From Lunularia cruciata (taxonomy: Eukaryota; Streptophyta; Marchantiopsida; Lunulariales; Lunulariaceae): 64,000 nucleotides of DNA. The position numbers and the translations under genes were made by a program. Of this stretch, positions 10,936-18,703 are shown in pieces. The number at the start of each line of letters is the position of its first letter. Positions within the stretch are counted from its first letter, which is position 1. The stretch spans positions 8,065,001 through 8,129,000 of the forward strand of contig OX419756.1 of the NCBI GenBank assembly GCA_948567375.1, written 5' to 3'. Under the pieces are notes generated by a model. That model saw only the letters and a list, made by a program, of their open reading frames with translations. It did no database searches and was not told where the DNA came from.

Positions 10936-12060
10936 CTTGTAACCATCCAGTGGGTTGTGCTCAATGATTCTACCTTTCTCCAGTGCTATTCTGATGCCCA
11001 AAGTTCGGAGATGCTCGTGCATTCGTGGCACGAACCTACCCCAGCCGTCATCCATCTCTCCACTGTATACAAGAGATCTTTCTATCAAGACTTGCCACTT
11101 GTTGTGTGCAGAGCCGTACATGGATGACCACGCCGTCATCACTTCTTCAAAGCTAAAGCAACTGCCCGAGGACGAATCGTGACGCATGCCAAAATATTTA
11201 AAGTCACCGGGGCCTGTAAATATGGTCGCCTAATCAAGAAACATTTCCAACTCCTCTGTTCCAAGATTGTCGATACTCACCCTTAGCTTATCCCATACAT
11301 CCTCCTCCAGACTCCTCACACGGCCTCTTAAGTCTACCGCTTGTAGAGCTTTGGAAATTTCTTCCCATATCCGCTTGTCTGTTTTCCCTCTCACTGACCT
11401 TCCTATCACTTCTAGGGTCAGGGGCAATCCATCACATCTTCCCACAATTTCTTCTACTATATCCCCCAACTCATTTGGAGGTTCATTCTTGCCTGGAAAC
11501 GCATGTGTAATGAACAACTGTCTTGCATCTTCACTCCCCAAAAATGGTACTCGACAGACATATATTTGGTCGCCGAATCCATGGAAAAGCCGTTCATCTC
11601 GGCTTGTGACTACGAAACAACTTCCCTCAGCGTCATTCTCTTGAGCTATTTCCTCCAACAACTCTACATCTTCTCTTTTCTCGACATCATCAAAGATGAC
11701 AAGGAGTTTCTTCCCCAGTATCTCATCCCATCTGCTTTCCTTGTAATCACCTCCAGGATGGGGACTTATGTGTTCCCAGACTTCCTTCTTCACCTCTCTC
11801 TTGACCCCTGGAATCTCCTTCATTTTGTCCACAAAGCAAGCATATCCAAACCGGGCATTGATCTTATTGTACAGCAACTTTGCAAGGGTGGTCTTTCCAA
11901 CTCCTCCCATTCCACAAAACCCAATAAACGAATGCCCCTGCTCAATTTCTGCAGTAAGGGTTTCCAGAAGCGACTCTGTACCCACTGGGTTCTTCGAGAC
12001 TGATTTCGTCCGCCTTGTAGGGCATTGCGTACTTGCACCTGGAGCTGGTGTTTCTTGGAT
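10936..12060 (-). pseudogene. HNL pseudogene exon 5: NB-ARC domain
   Basis: Acceptor TTATTGCAG precedes 12060. In order the frame shows the P-loop GMGGVGKTTLAKLLYNK, an RNBS-A-like FGYACFVDKMKEI, kinase-2 KLLVIFDDVEK (with two aspartates), RNBS-B GSCFVVTSRDERLF, GLPL as CDGLPLTLEVIG, then an ARC2 segment beginning LRVSIDNLG. These motifs bind and hydrolyse ATP in NLR switches. A TAG at 11232-11230 interrupts the frame in the FLD-ATIFTG stretch just after the ARC1 helices; reading continues in the same frame through a helical segment with MHEHLRTLGIRIALEKG, the counterpart of the MHD region. The exon ends AAG|GTATTT at 10936. Without the TAG all motifs would be intact, so the nonsense change looks recent. 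Confidence 0.85.
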
Positions 12061-12163
12061 CTGCAATAATAGTTCGAGCGAAGTGGAATTCAGAAACTGT
12101 GCACACATGTGGTGTTTCCTAAGTTACTCAGATCATACAACAGATATGAACGAAGTCCAATAC

Positions 12164-12340
12164 CTGTTGTTGCTGCACGCTTGCAAGGTCGATCAGCTGG
12201 ACTAAGTGCTGGAACATGTTTGTTTGTTTGCTCTCTGGTTTGCACAATGACAAGTGATCTGCAGCCACCGTGATGTGATTTGGTCCGAACCGTGCAGATG
12301 CTTCTTCTACAATCATCTGGCTTGCGATTCCACCTGCGAC
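12164..12340 (-). pseudogene. HNL pseudogene exon 4: linker between hydrolase and NB-ARC
   Basis: Acceptor GTGTAG precedes 12340 and donor CAG|GTATTG follows 12164. The 59 codons include ASARFGPNHI and DHLSLCKPESK, a pattern that follows lipase/SERAC-like hydrolase domains (the last strand and catalytic histidine region). This suggests the hydrolase fold ends here, with H in the DHLSLCKP motif as the likely catalytic histidine. A 103-bp intron (12163-12061) separates it from the NB-ARC exon. Confidence 0.75.
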
Positions 12341-12398
12341 CTACACATGCAAGATTTAAACATGAATACTTAAGGTAGACCTCGCATTGTCTGTCTTA

Positions 12399-12403
12399 GA
12401 CTA
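12399..12403. repeat. Copia target-site duplication, left copy (GACTA)
   Basis: The five bases GACTA directly before the 3' LTR match the five bases at 16684-16688 directly after the 5' LTR. This fixes the element's ends. Confidence 0.8.
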
Positions 12404-12873
12404 TGATGAGAACCTTTCCTTCTAGTCTTTGAAGTAGATGGTCTATCCTCAGTCATTCTGACTTCTGATGTATCAGACATCCTAGCACTCAACTTTCCTA
12501 GTCTCACCAGAGTAGACACTCCTAATTGCACTCAGCAATATTCAACTCACTCTCTCTCAGAGCCTTCAAAGATAGTACACAACAGCACTCATGCAGCATG
12601 AAAGGTACCCCAGTGGGAAGCAGCATAGAACACACTCTAAACAAGGTACAAGGTGCTGGGAATGATCCTTGTATGAGAACTTACCTAAACATGAGCAGAG
12701 AGCACTCATATATATACACAAGCAAGCTCTAGCAGGTTGCTTTGCAGAGCCCTAATTGAGGCTACGCCCTCACTTCACCCTAATCATGTATCTAGCCTAA
12801 TCATGTATCTAGTCTAATCAGGTATCTAGCCTAGTCATGTATCTAGTCAAACTCGAGATTATCACAACTAACA
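12404..12873 (-). repeat. Copia 3' LTR
   Basis: On the minus strand the LTR starts TGTTAGTTGTGATAATC at 12873 and ends CTCATCA at 12404, giving TG...CA termini. It is 470 bp long. It matches 16231-16683 over its whole length. It is slightly longer because of an extra unit of the short TCATGTATCTAG repeat and small insertions. Confidence 0.9.
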
Positions 12874-12882
12874 CTCCCACTT
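12874..12882 (-). other. Copia polypurine tract
   Basis: On the minus strand AAGTGGGAG lies immediately before the 3' LTR start. This is the standard Copia plus-strand primer motif. The pol stop codon TAA (12883-12881) overlaps it by two bases. Confidence 0.85.
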
Positions 12883-14366
12883 AATGAGAGTTTAGGACTA
12901 TTCCCATTTCTACAGCACATTTTATGTGTTTATCTTTAGGTAATGCTTTTGTAAACACATCAGCTGTCATCTCCTGTGTAGGACAGTAAACTAACTTCAC
13001 TACATTCTCCTTCTCTTTCTCCTCTACAAATCTTCTTCTAATCTCAATATGCTTAGTCCTCGGGTGATGTACAGGATTTTTGCTGAGTGCTATACTTCCT
13101 GTATTGTCACAGTACAATGTAGTAGGACTCTCCTGCTCAAAACCCAACTCCTTAAGAAGTCTCCTGTTCCAGATGACTTCTTGAGTAGCATTTGAGGCAG
13201 CCATAAATTCTGCCTCAGTAGTAGACAGTGCAACAGATGTTTGCTGTTTACTACGCCAACTAATTGCTCCACCACTAAGCATGATAACATATCCACTAGT
13301 TGATCTACTGTTATCTGTGTCATCTCCCCAACTAGCATCTGTATATGCTTCAAGTGTAGAAGCAAGTATGTTTCCTTGTTTTCTGTACTCCAAGAACGCA
13401 TCTTGAGTACCCTTTAAGTACCTTAATACCCTCTTTATACCTTTCCAATGTACTTGTGCAGGGTTGCTAGTATATCTAGCTAGTGCTCCCACTGCATAGC
13501 AGATATCTGGTCTTGTACAGACCATGATAAACATTAGAGAACCAAGAGCACTCTGATACAACACTTTGTCACAGAGATTCATCTCCCCATCGATGATTCT
13601 GCTGTGCTTCCACCCCAGATCAAGAGGTGTAGAGATAGGATTGGCCTCTGTCATCTGATACTTAGCTAGTATGGATCTCACATACTGTGGTTGACTAATT
13701 CGGATCCATCCTGCTTCTCTATCTCTGCTCACTTTGATTCCCAAAACGAGTTTTACAGGACCAAGAATAGTCATCTCAAAAACAGAACACAAGAAATCTA
13801 TCACTCCTTTGATAGATTCACTGTTCCCCAACAGCAGTAGATCATCTACATATACAGCTATGTATACATCATCTCTAGTATACACACTCATGTCAGAATC
13901 TGCTCGTTTGAAATCCTGCTCTCTCAAGTATGAGTCTAGTTTCTCATACCAGGCTCTAGGAGCTTGCTTAAGACCATATAAGGCCTTCTTAAGCAAGCAT
14001 ACTTTTCCTTTGCCTTCCGTATATCCATCTGGAACATCCATGTAGATAGTCTCTCTCAAATCTCCATTGAGAAAGGCTGTTTTTCAAATCTAACTGCTCC
14101 ACTTCCCAATCTCTCTTTGCAGCAAGAGCTAGAAGCATGCGAATAGATCCATACCTGGCAACTGGTGCAAAAGTTTCTGAATAATCTATTGATGCTTTCT
14201 GATTGAAGCCCTTTGCAACAAGTCTTGCCTTGTACTTCAGGATCTCATTCTAAGCTCCACGTTTGACCCTGAAAACCCATTTACAACCAATTGCTTTCCT
14301 TCCTGGTGGTAAATCAGCTAGTACCCATGTACCATTAGTCTGAAGAGACTTCTTCTCTTCTGCTAT
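12881..14366 (-). pseudogene. Copia reverse transcriptase and RNase H
   Basis: After the gap the frame resumes with RT N-terminal text (TNGTWVLADLPPGRKAIGCK). A TAG at 14252-14250 interrupts before NEILKYKARLVAKGF. At 14080-14084 a run of five A residues (one too many) shifts the frame between DLK and TAFLNGD. From 14059 down the frame is clean and encodes the catalytic YVDDLLLLG, then RNase H with TDASWGDD, STTEAEFMA and CDNTGSIAL, ending at 12881. The two lesions are compatible with a formerly active element. The homopolymer shift could also be an assembly error. Confidence 0.9.
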
Positions 14367-14566
14367 NNNNNNNNNNNNNNNNNNNNNNNNNNNNNNNNNN
14401 NNNNNNNNNNNNNNNNNNNNNNNNNNNNNNNNNNNNNNNNNNNNNNNNNNNNNNNNNNNNNNNNNNNNNNNNNNNNNNNNNNNNNNNNNNNNNNNNNNNN
14501 NNNNNNNNNNNNNNNNNNNNNNNNNNNNNNNNNNNNNNNNNNNNNNNNNNNNNNNNNNNNNNNNNN
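14367..14566. other. Assembly gap (200 N)
   Basis: Exactly 200 unknown bases. Flanking protein text jumps from the early integrase core (YISFVDD) to the RT N terminus, which in Copia polyproteins are separated by several hundred residues. The true missing sequence is therefore probably near 1 kb or more, and the N run is a placeholder. Confidence 0.95.
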
Positions 14567-16226
14567 AATCATCCACAAAGGAAATATAGTAGGCTGCTCC
14601 ACTCAATGACTTCTCAGTCATGTATCCCCATACATCAGAATGTATGACATCTAGAAGACCAGAAGCTCTAGATGAAGACTTCTTGGGGATAGGAGCCTTG
14701 TGTGCCTTACCTTCTGCACACCCAATGCAGAACTCGAGTTTTCCTTTGGGATCCAGTTTCAACCCATCCACTACCTTCTCTAAAGCATATAGGTTTTGCA
14801 CTGACAAGTGCCCTAACCTCAAATGCCACAGATGGATATCATTTCTGTTTTCTGCTACCAATGCAGAATCAGAACAATCAGCTTCCATCAACTTGAACAG
14901 CTTCCCTCTGGCAGTGCCATATCCAAGGACCAGCTCTCCTTTCTTCAAAGTGCATTGATTTCTGTTGCTTTCAAACAGAACATCCACTCCATGCTCCATG
15001 AGGCGATGTACTGATATCAAGTTCTTGGTGTAATCTGGAACATAGAGCACACCTTCCAAATAGCTCTTACAAGAACTTGTGTAAGATCTTCCCATGAAGG
15101 CAATAGAAACTTTGCCAGTTCCTAACACTGGATTTAGAATCCCAGGTCCACAACGAACACTCTTGGGCATCTTCAGAGGTTGAAGAGTTGAGAACAGCTC
15201 CTTCTGGTAACAGATATGAGAGGTGGCTCCAGAATCCAAGAACCATCCAGAACTGTTTGTGGACAACTGCGATTCTGCCAACATTCTACAATCTAGCTCT
15301 TCTGCTGAGTACCCCTCCTCATCGCTTTTTATCTCATTGCACTCCTCTGTGTTGTAAGCTGAACTCGGAAATTTTCGACCTCTTACTGGTTGAGGTCCCT
15401 TTCCTACCTTCTTCAGCTCTCGTTCTCTCCTTTCTCCTCTCTTGGGACATATAGGTGCAACATGACCTTTCTCATGACAGAAATAACAGATCATGTTAGC
15501 AACACTACTAACCCCTTTACCAGATTTACTCACTCTGGATTGCTCTGGTTTGCTCACTCTTACATCTGGCACTCTCCTTGACTGAGAAGAAGCACTGAAC
15601 AGAGCAGAATCTCTCAAATCATTAAAATTCATCTCTAGGTCCTCTCTGTCTCGGCTAAACACCAGCAATCTGTTTATCACATAATCCCATGTGACAACTT
15701 CAACAGGTAGAACTTTTAGAGCTACTTTGATAGGCTGGTAGCTTGGAAGGAGAGTCCTCAAGAGATGGTTAATCTCATATTTCTCTGTAAGGGGACACCC
15801 ATCCTCCTTGACACTCTTGAAGACCTTATGTAACTTTGACAAGTGCAAAGTAAAGTCTTCACCATCTGCAAGTTTAGTGTTCCACATCCCATCCCAGATC
15901 CTACTGGAACTTTCCAGTCTCTCAACAAAGTAAAAATTCTTGAGTTTGAGCCAGATCTCCCAACTCCAAGCATAAGTGTCTACTAGGTCTCTGACTTGCT
16001 CTTGCATAGCCCTTAGGAGAAACCTCCTAGTAGTAGAATGCTTGATTCTCTCCTCCTTGTTGGACTCAAGCTCATCTATATCATGAGCTTCTAATGCCAA
16101 GTCCAAACAGTCATAACTGTCTAGGATACACTTCACATCCAAAGCCCAGGCTTTGTAATTAGTGTTTCCTAGTTTCTCTAGTTCTCTGAGTTCTCCTATC
16201 AACCCCAATGGTGATTGTGGGCCCAT
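14567..16226 (-). pseudogene. Copia gag, protease and start of integrase
   Basis: From the ATG at 16226 the frame encodes a UBN2-type gag (N-terminal NTNYKAWALDVKCILDSY), a CCHC zinc knuckle (CYFCHEKGHVAPIC), the protease motif WFLDSGATSH, the GAG-pre-integrase zinc finger (WHLRLGH followed by CIGCAEGKAHK) and the first integrase aspartate (HSDVWGYM), then runs into the gap. The region is open throughout. The same frame is also open upstream through the LTR to a Met at 16358. The ATG at 16226-16224 lies inside the primer-binding site. Confidence 0.9.
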
Positions 16227-16230
16227 AACC
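16217..16230 (-). other. Copia primer-binding site matching initiator tRNA-Met anticodon arm
   Basis: Directly after the 5' LTR the minus strand reads GGTTATGGGCCCAC. Its complement GTGGGCCCATAACC is the anticodon stem-loop of plant and animal initiator tRNA-Met, including the CAT anticodon. A usual Copia site (TGGTATCAGAGC) pairs with the tRNA 3' end and is absent. This arrangement is known for Drosophila copia and yeast Ty5, where a half-tRNA is the primer. Confidence 0.85.
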
Positions 16231-16683
16231 TGATGAGAACCTTTCCTTCTAGTCTTTGAAGTAGATGGTCTATCCTTAGTCATTCTGACTTCTGATGTAT
16301 CAGACATCCTAGCACTCAGCTTTCCTAGTCTCACCAGAGTAGACACTCCTAATTGCACTCAGCAATAACAACTCACTCTCTCTCATAGCCTTCAAAGATA
16401 GTACACAACAGCACTCACGCAGCATGAAAGGTACCCCAGTGGGAAGCAGCATAGAACACACTCTAACAAGGTACAAGGTGCTGGGAATGATCCTTGTATG
16501 AAAACTTACCTAAACATGAGCAGAGAGCAATCATATATATATACACAAGCAAGCTCTAGCAGGTTGCTTTGCAGAGCCCTAATTGAAACTGCGCTCTCAC
16601 TTCACCCTAATCATGTATCTAGTCTAATCATGTATCTAGCCTAGTCATGTATCTAGTCAAACTCGAGATTATCACATCTAACG
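16231..16683 (-). repeat. Copia 5' LTR
   Basis: On the minus strand it runs from 16683 to 16231, 453 bp, ending CTCATCA. The first base is C instead of the T found in the 3' LTR (CGTTAG versus TGTTAG), so the terminal dinucleotide has mutated since insertion. A short tandem repeat of TCATGTATCTAG type lies near its start, and TATATATATA near 16538-16548 on the plus strand could be the promoter TATA region. Confidence 0.9.
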
Positions 16684-16688
16684 GACTA
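16684..16688. repeat. Copia target-site duplication, right copy (GACTA)
   Basis: GACTA follows the 5' LTR and matches 12399-12403. The flank continues as GACTAAACCACTATGCA in two tandem copies, of which the first supplies the duplication. Confidence 0.8.
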
Positions 16689-16869
16689 AACCACTATGCA
16701 GACTAAACCACTATGCAGGAAATATGCAGGAAATAGTACTCTCAAGCGAGACAACCTGCGAAAACGGCATCGTTAGAAAAGCATTTTTTATTTGGTAATT
16801 CGTAGGGAGTTTATTCTTATGAGCAACATAAAACTCGTTCATTAAATCAGATTTTGTAGATTATAATTG

Positions 16870-17452
16870 TTATAATTTCTCATGTTGCCTGGCCCCCTCG
16901 GTGCTCAACAACTTCACTAATGGCAACAAAGGACTACTGCTCATGATCTGTTTTGCCATGCCAGCAAGCATTTCCGATCCTAAATGGGGAGTTCCACAGA
17001 ACAGAATCCCTTTAATGCTTCTTAGCAATTTCTGTTCAAATCTGTCTCTAGATGCAATAAACTCCCGCTCTGCCGCGTGAATGCATAACTCCTTAATAAC
17101 AAGACCCCAGTAACTATGTCCGACAAAGATAATTGGTCGGAAACTGTTCGATGACTCTTGTCCAGTGCGGAACGCCCAACCGAGTTCTCTCAACAGATTT
17201 TCAGCTATTATTCTCAAATCCATTCTCCCCGTCGGTCTTCTGTAAACTTGCATCATATTTAGTGAAGAAGACTCGCGCACACTGCGCTTGTAGCCAACGT
17301 TGGGGCCAGATTGTCTTCAAGTCATGTTTGCACGTCCAAGTCGAAAGGTGCACATCTAGCTCCCCAGGATGCTCATGTTGCAGGCCATGGAAGAAAACAA
17401 CGTCGACCTGCGGTACTGCTGGATCGTACACTAAGAACACGGAATCGCTCAA
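16870..17452 (-). pseudogene. HNL pseudogene exon 3: alpha/beta-hydrolase domain
   Basis: Acceptor CTTTTCAG precedes 17452. The exon encodes VDVVFFHGLQHEH (oxyanion-hole strand), TIWPQRWL, RVFFTKYDASLQKT, then in a second frame GRMDLRIIAENLL, IIFVGHSYWGLVIKELC with the nucleophile serine in GHSYWG, and GILFCGTPHLGS. This order is that of DUF676/SERAC1-like serine hydrolases. The nucleophile elbow is GHSYWG rather than the usual GHSxGG, so activity is doubtful even when intact. The frame change falls at 17225-17238, between KT and GRMDL, and indicates a small indel. The 3' boundary near 16870-16890 has no canonical GT donor. It is followed by intron interrupted by the Copia element. Confidence 0.8.
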
Positions 17453-17637
17453 CTGAAAAGTGGACAAATACAGAAAATTAAAAGTGTAGCAATTTCAAAA
17501 CACAAGAGCCTCCTACTCCCTTTAAATTTCTCACCGAGATAGTTATCTTGAAAGGTAATCAAGCAAGTAGCTATTAACCATCAGCAGACATTCTGGCACA
17601 TGCCTGTTCCTTGATTTTGAGTCACTTTAAGCTTTAC

Positions 17638-17697
17638 CTTGCTGATACCAAGGTCCGACTCTTGAGAACGTATTGTCGGTGAATCGATCCGGAGCGG
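17638..17697 (-). pseudogene. HNL pseudogene exon 2 (20 codons)
   Basis: The 60-bp segment lies between acceptor TTTGCAG and donor AAG|GTAAAG. It is open in phase 0 and encodes serine-rich low-complexity text (LRIDSPTIRSQESD). The match to the phase of neighbouring exons is the main support. Confidence 0.5.
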
Positions 17698-17983
17698 CTG
17701 CAAACTTAGACAAAATGTTATGAATTGAAAGGTTTAGTTTCAACACTCCCACAACTCTGTGAGACAACGTCTGGTACTTCCGTAAGGGAGATCAATAGTA
17801 TGTATTCTTACGACAACCTACTGGTCGTTTTAGTCCTGAAATGCTATTTGACCAAGAGAATATTGAAGCCTATAACAGAGTATCTCGAAGTTTATCTCAT
17901 GAGCTAAATCATTGTGGCAGAATCTAGTCAACACCTATAATCGATAGAAGTTATTCCTCATACTCAGGTTTGCACTTACGTAC

Positions 17984-18049
17984 CTTGATGTTCTCTTGGC
18001 GGGAAGATAGAGAATCTCGTGGGCTAGAACTGCTTGACGGTATGTCCAT
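17984..18049 (-). pseudogene. HNL pseudogene exon 1, proposed start codon
   Basis: ATG at 18049 begins 22 codons (MDIPSSSSSPRDSLSSRQE...) and ends in a near-perfect donor AAG|GTACGTAAG. No other start lies between here and the hydrolase exon that joins in phase. The leader is serine-rich and shows no signal peptide, as expected for an intracellular receptor. Confidence 0.6.
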
Positions 18050-18582
18050 TGTGACACTGCACTTCCAGAAAATACAAGTAATCAACTCGACGGTTTACAA
18101 ATTGGCAACGATTTTATCATTTTCAAATACAAGTCGGGAGCTATCCCCGAACATTCTTTTCAGGTCAAGCATTAGTAAATATATAGCGATACAACTAGTT
18201 AGAACGCACTAGCTGAGTCTGTACAAGAGCTGGATTATTTTCACATGGAACAGCTTGTGGCTTAGGAGAGGATTCCGCAAGCCTTCAATAGATTTGACTA
18301 GCCATGTGATGGTTCAGGTCATATTGTTGCTTAGGGCTGATTTCCATGTGAGTTTTTGACTGTGAGTAGAAACCCTTCATCAAACGCGGAATTCAGAACC
18401 CACTCAGGACTCACCCCATACGAACCGAAAATACATATGGAAGCAACGAAAAGCAGACTTGAACATGAACAGAGGCAAACTGAAGCCCAGCAGACCTAAG
18501 AAAGTAAATACAGAGCGGAACATAAGCGAAATCGATACAAAGCAGAAGCGACAATTGATCCATTCCATTAGCAGCATGATTT

Positions 18583-18640
18583 CATACATGAGGCATACCA
18601 TTGCAGAGTAGATGCCGTACAATGGTATGCACCATGTATG
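18583..18640. repeat. Inverted repeat, 21-bp arms with two mismatches
   Basis: Arms 18583-18603 and 18620-18640 (CATACATG..GCATACCATTG against its complement) enclose a 16-nt loop. Only one base separates it from the next hairpin at 18642. Confidence 0.8.
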
Positions 18641-18641
18641 A

Positions 18642-18703
18642 AGTTTCAAATGTATCCTCTGTTTTTGCCTTATGAGGCAAAAACACAGGATACATTTGAA
18701 ACT
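18642..18703. repeat. Inverted repeat, 29-bp arms with one mismatch, 4-nt loop
   Basis: Left arm 18642-18670 starts AGTTTCAAATGTATCCT and ends TTTTTGCCT. Right arm 18675-18703 is its complement except one base. The loop is TATG. With the preceding element it forms two hairpins back to back within 121 bp. Confidence 0.88.

Larger units (their letters stand above)
12404..16683 (-). mobile_element. Ty1/Copia LTR retrotransposon inserted in HNL intron
   Basis: The element lies on the minus strand with 5' LTR 16231-16683, internal region 12874-16230 and 3' LTR 12404-12873, flanked by a GACTA target duplication. Domain order is gag, zinc knuckle, protease, integrase, RT, RNase H, as expected for Copia. 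The LTRs differ by about a dozen substitutions and a few indels over ~450 bp, including one extra copy of a ~14-bp TCATGTATCTAG-type repeat in the 3' LTR, so insertion is moderately young. The pol frame has one in-frame TAG (14252-14250) and one A-run frameshift (14080-14084), and 200 Ns replace part of integrase and early RT. As assembled it cannot encode a complete polyprotein. Confidence 0.92.
7985..18049 (-). pseudogene. HNL-class immune receptor pseudogene (alpha/beta-hydrolase - NB-ARC - LRR)
   Basis: Intact members of this class would be intracellular NLR-type receptors with an N-terminal alpha/beta-hydrolase instead of TIR or coiled coil. Six exon-like blocks in order on the minus strand are 18049-17984, 17697-17638, 17452-~16870, 12340-12164, 12060-10936 and 10531-~8000. 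Every splice junction I can place is GT/AG and phase 0, which supports the model. The boundary at the end of the hydrolase exon lacks a clear GT donor. The gene is broken by a frameshift in the hydrolase (~17225-17238), an in-frame TAG in the NB-ARC region (11232-11230), frameshifts and repeat collapse in the LRR array, and a 4.28-kb Copia insertion in the third intron. The intron insertion need not itself be disruptive; the coding lesions are. A sequencing error could explain single lesions, but hardly all of them. Confidence 0.85.

Noticed and set aside
11267-12205. Plus-strand open frames of 125-166 codons opposite the NB-ARC exon
   Set aside because: The minus strand carries P-loop, kinase-2 and GLPL motifs in order. 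The plus-strand text has no motif.
14620-15581. Plus-strand open frames opposite the Copia gag-integrase region
   Set aside because: Shadows of the minus-strand polyprotein.
12399-16688. LTR boundary at ATCACA/TGTGAT (12866 and 16676)
   Set aside because: That boundary gives no target duplication. Extending to TGTTAG gives GACTA on both sides and places a standard polypurine tract next to the LTR.
18642-18703. Hairpin as a microRNA precursor
   Set aside because: Arms pair almost perfectly with a 4-nt loop, leaving too short a stem-loop for a typical plant precursor. No target was identifiable. Kept as a fold-back repeat.
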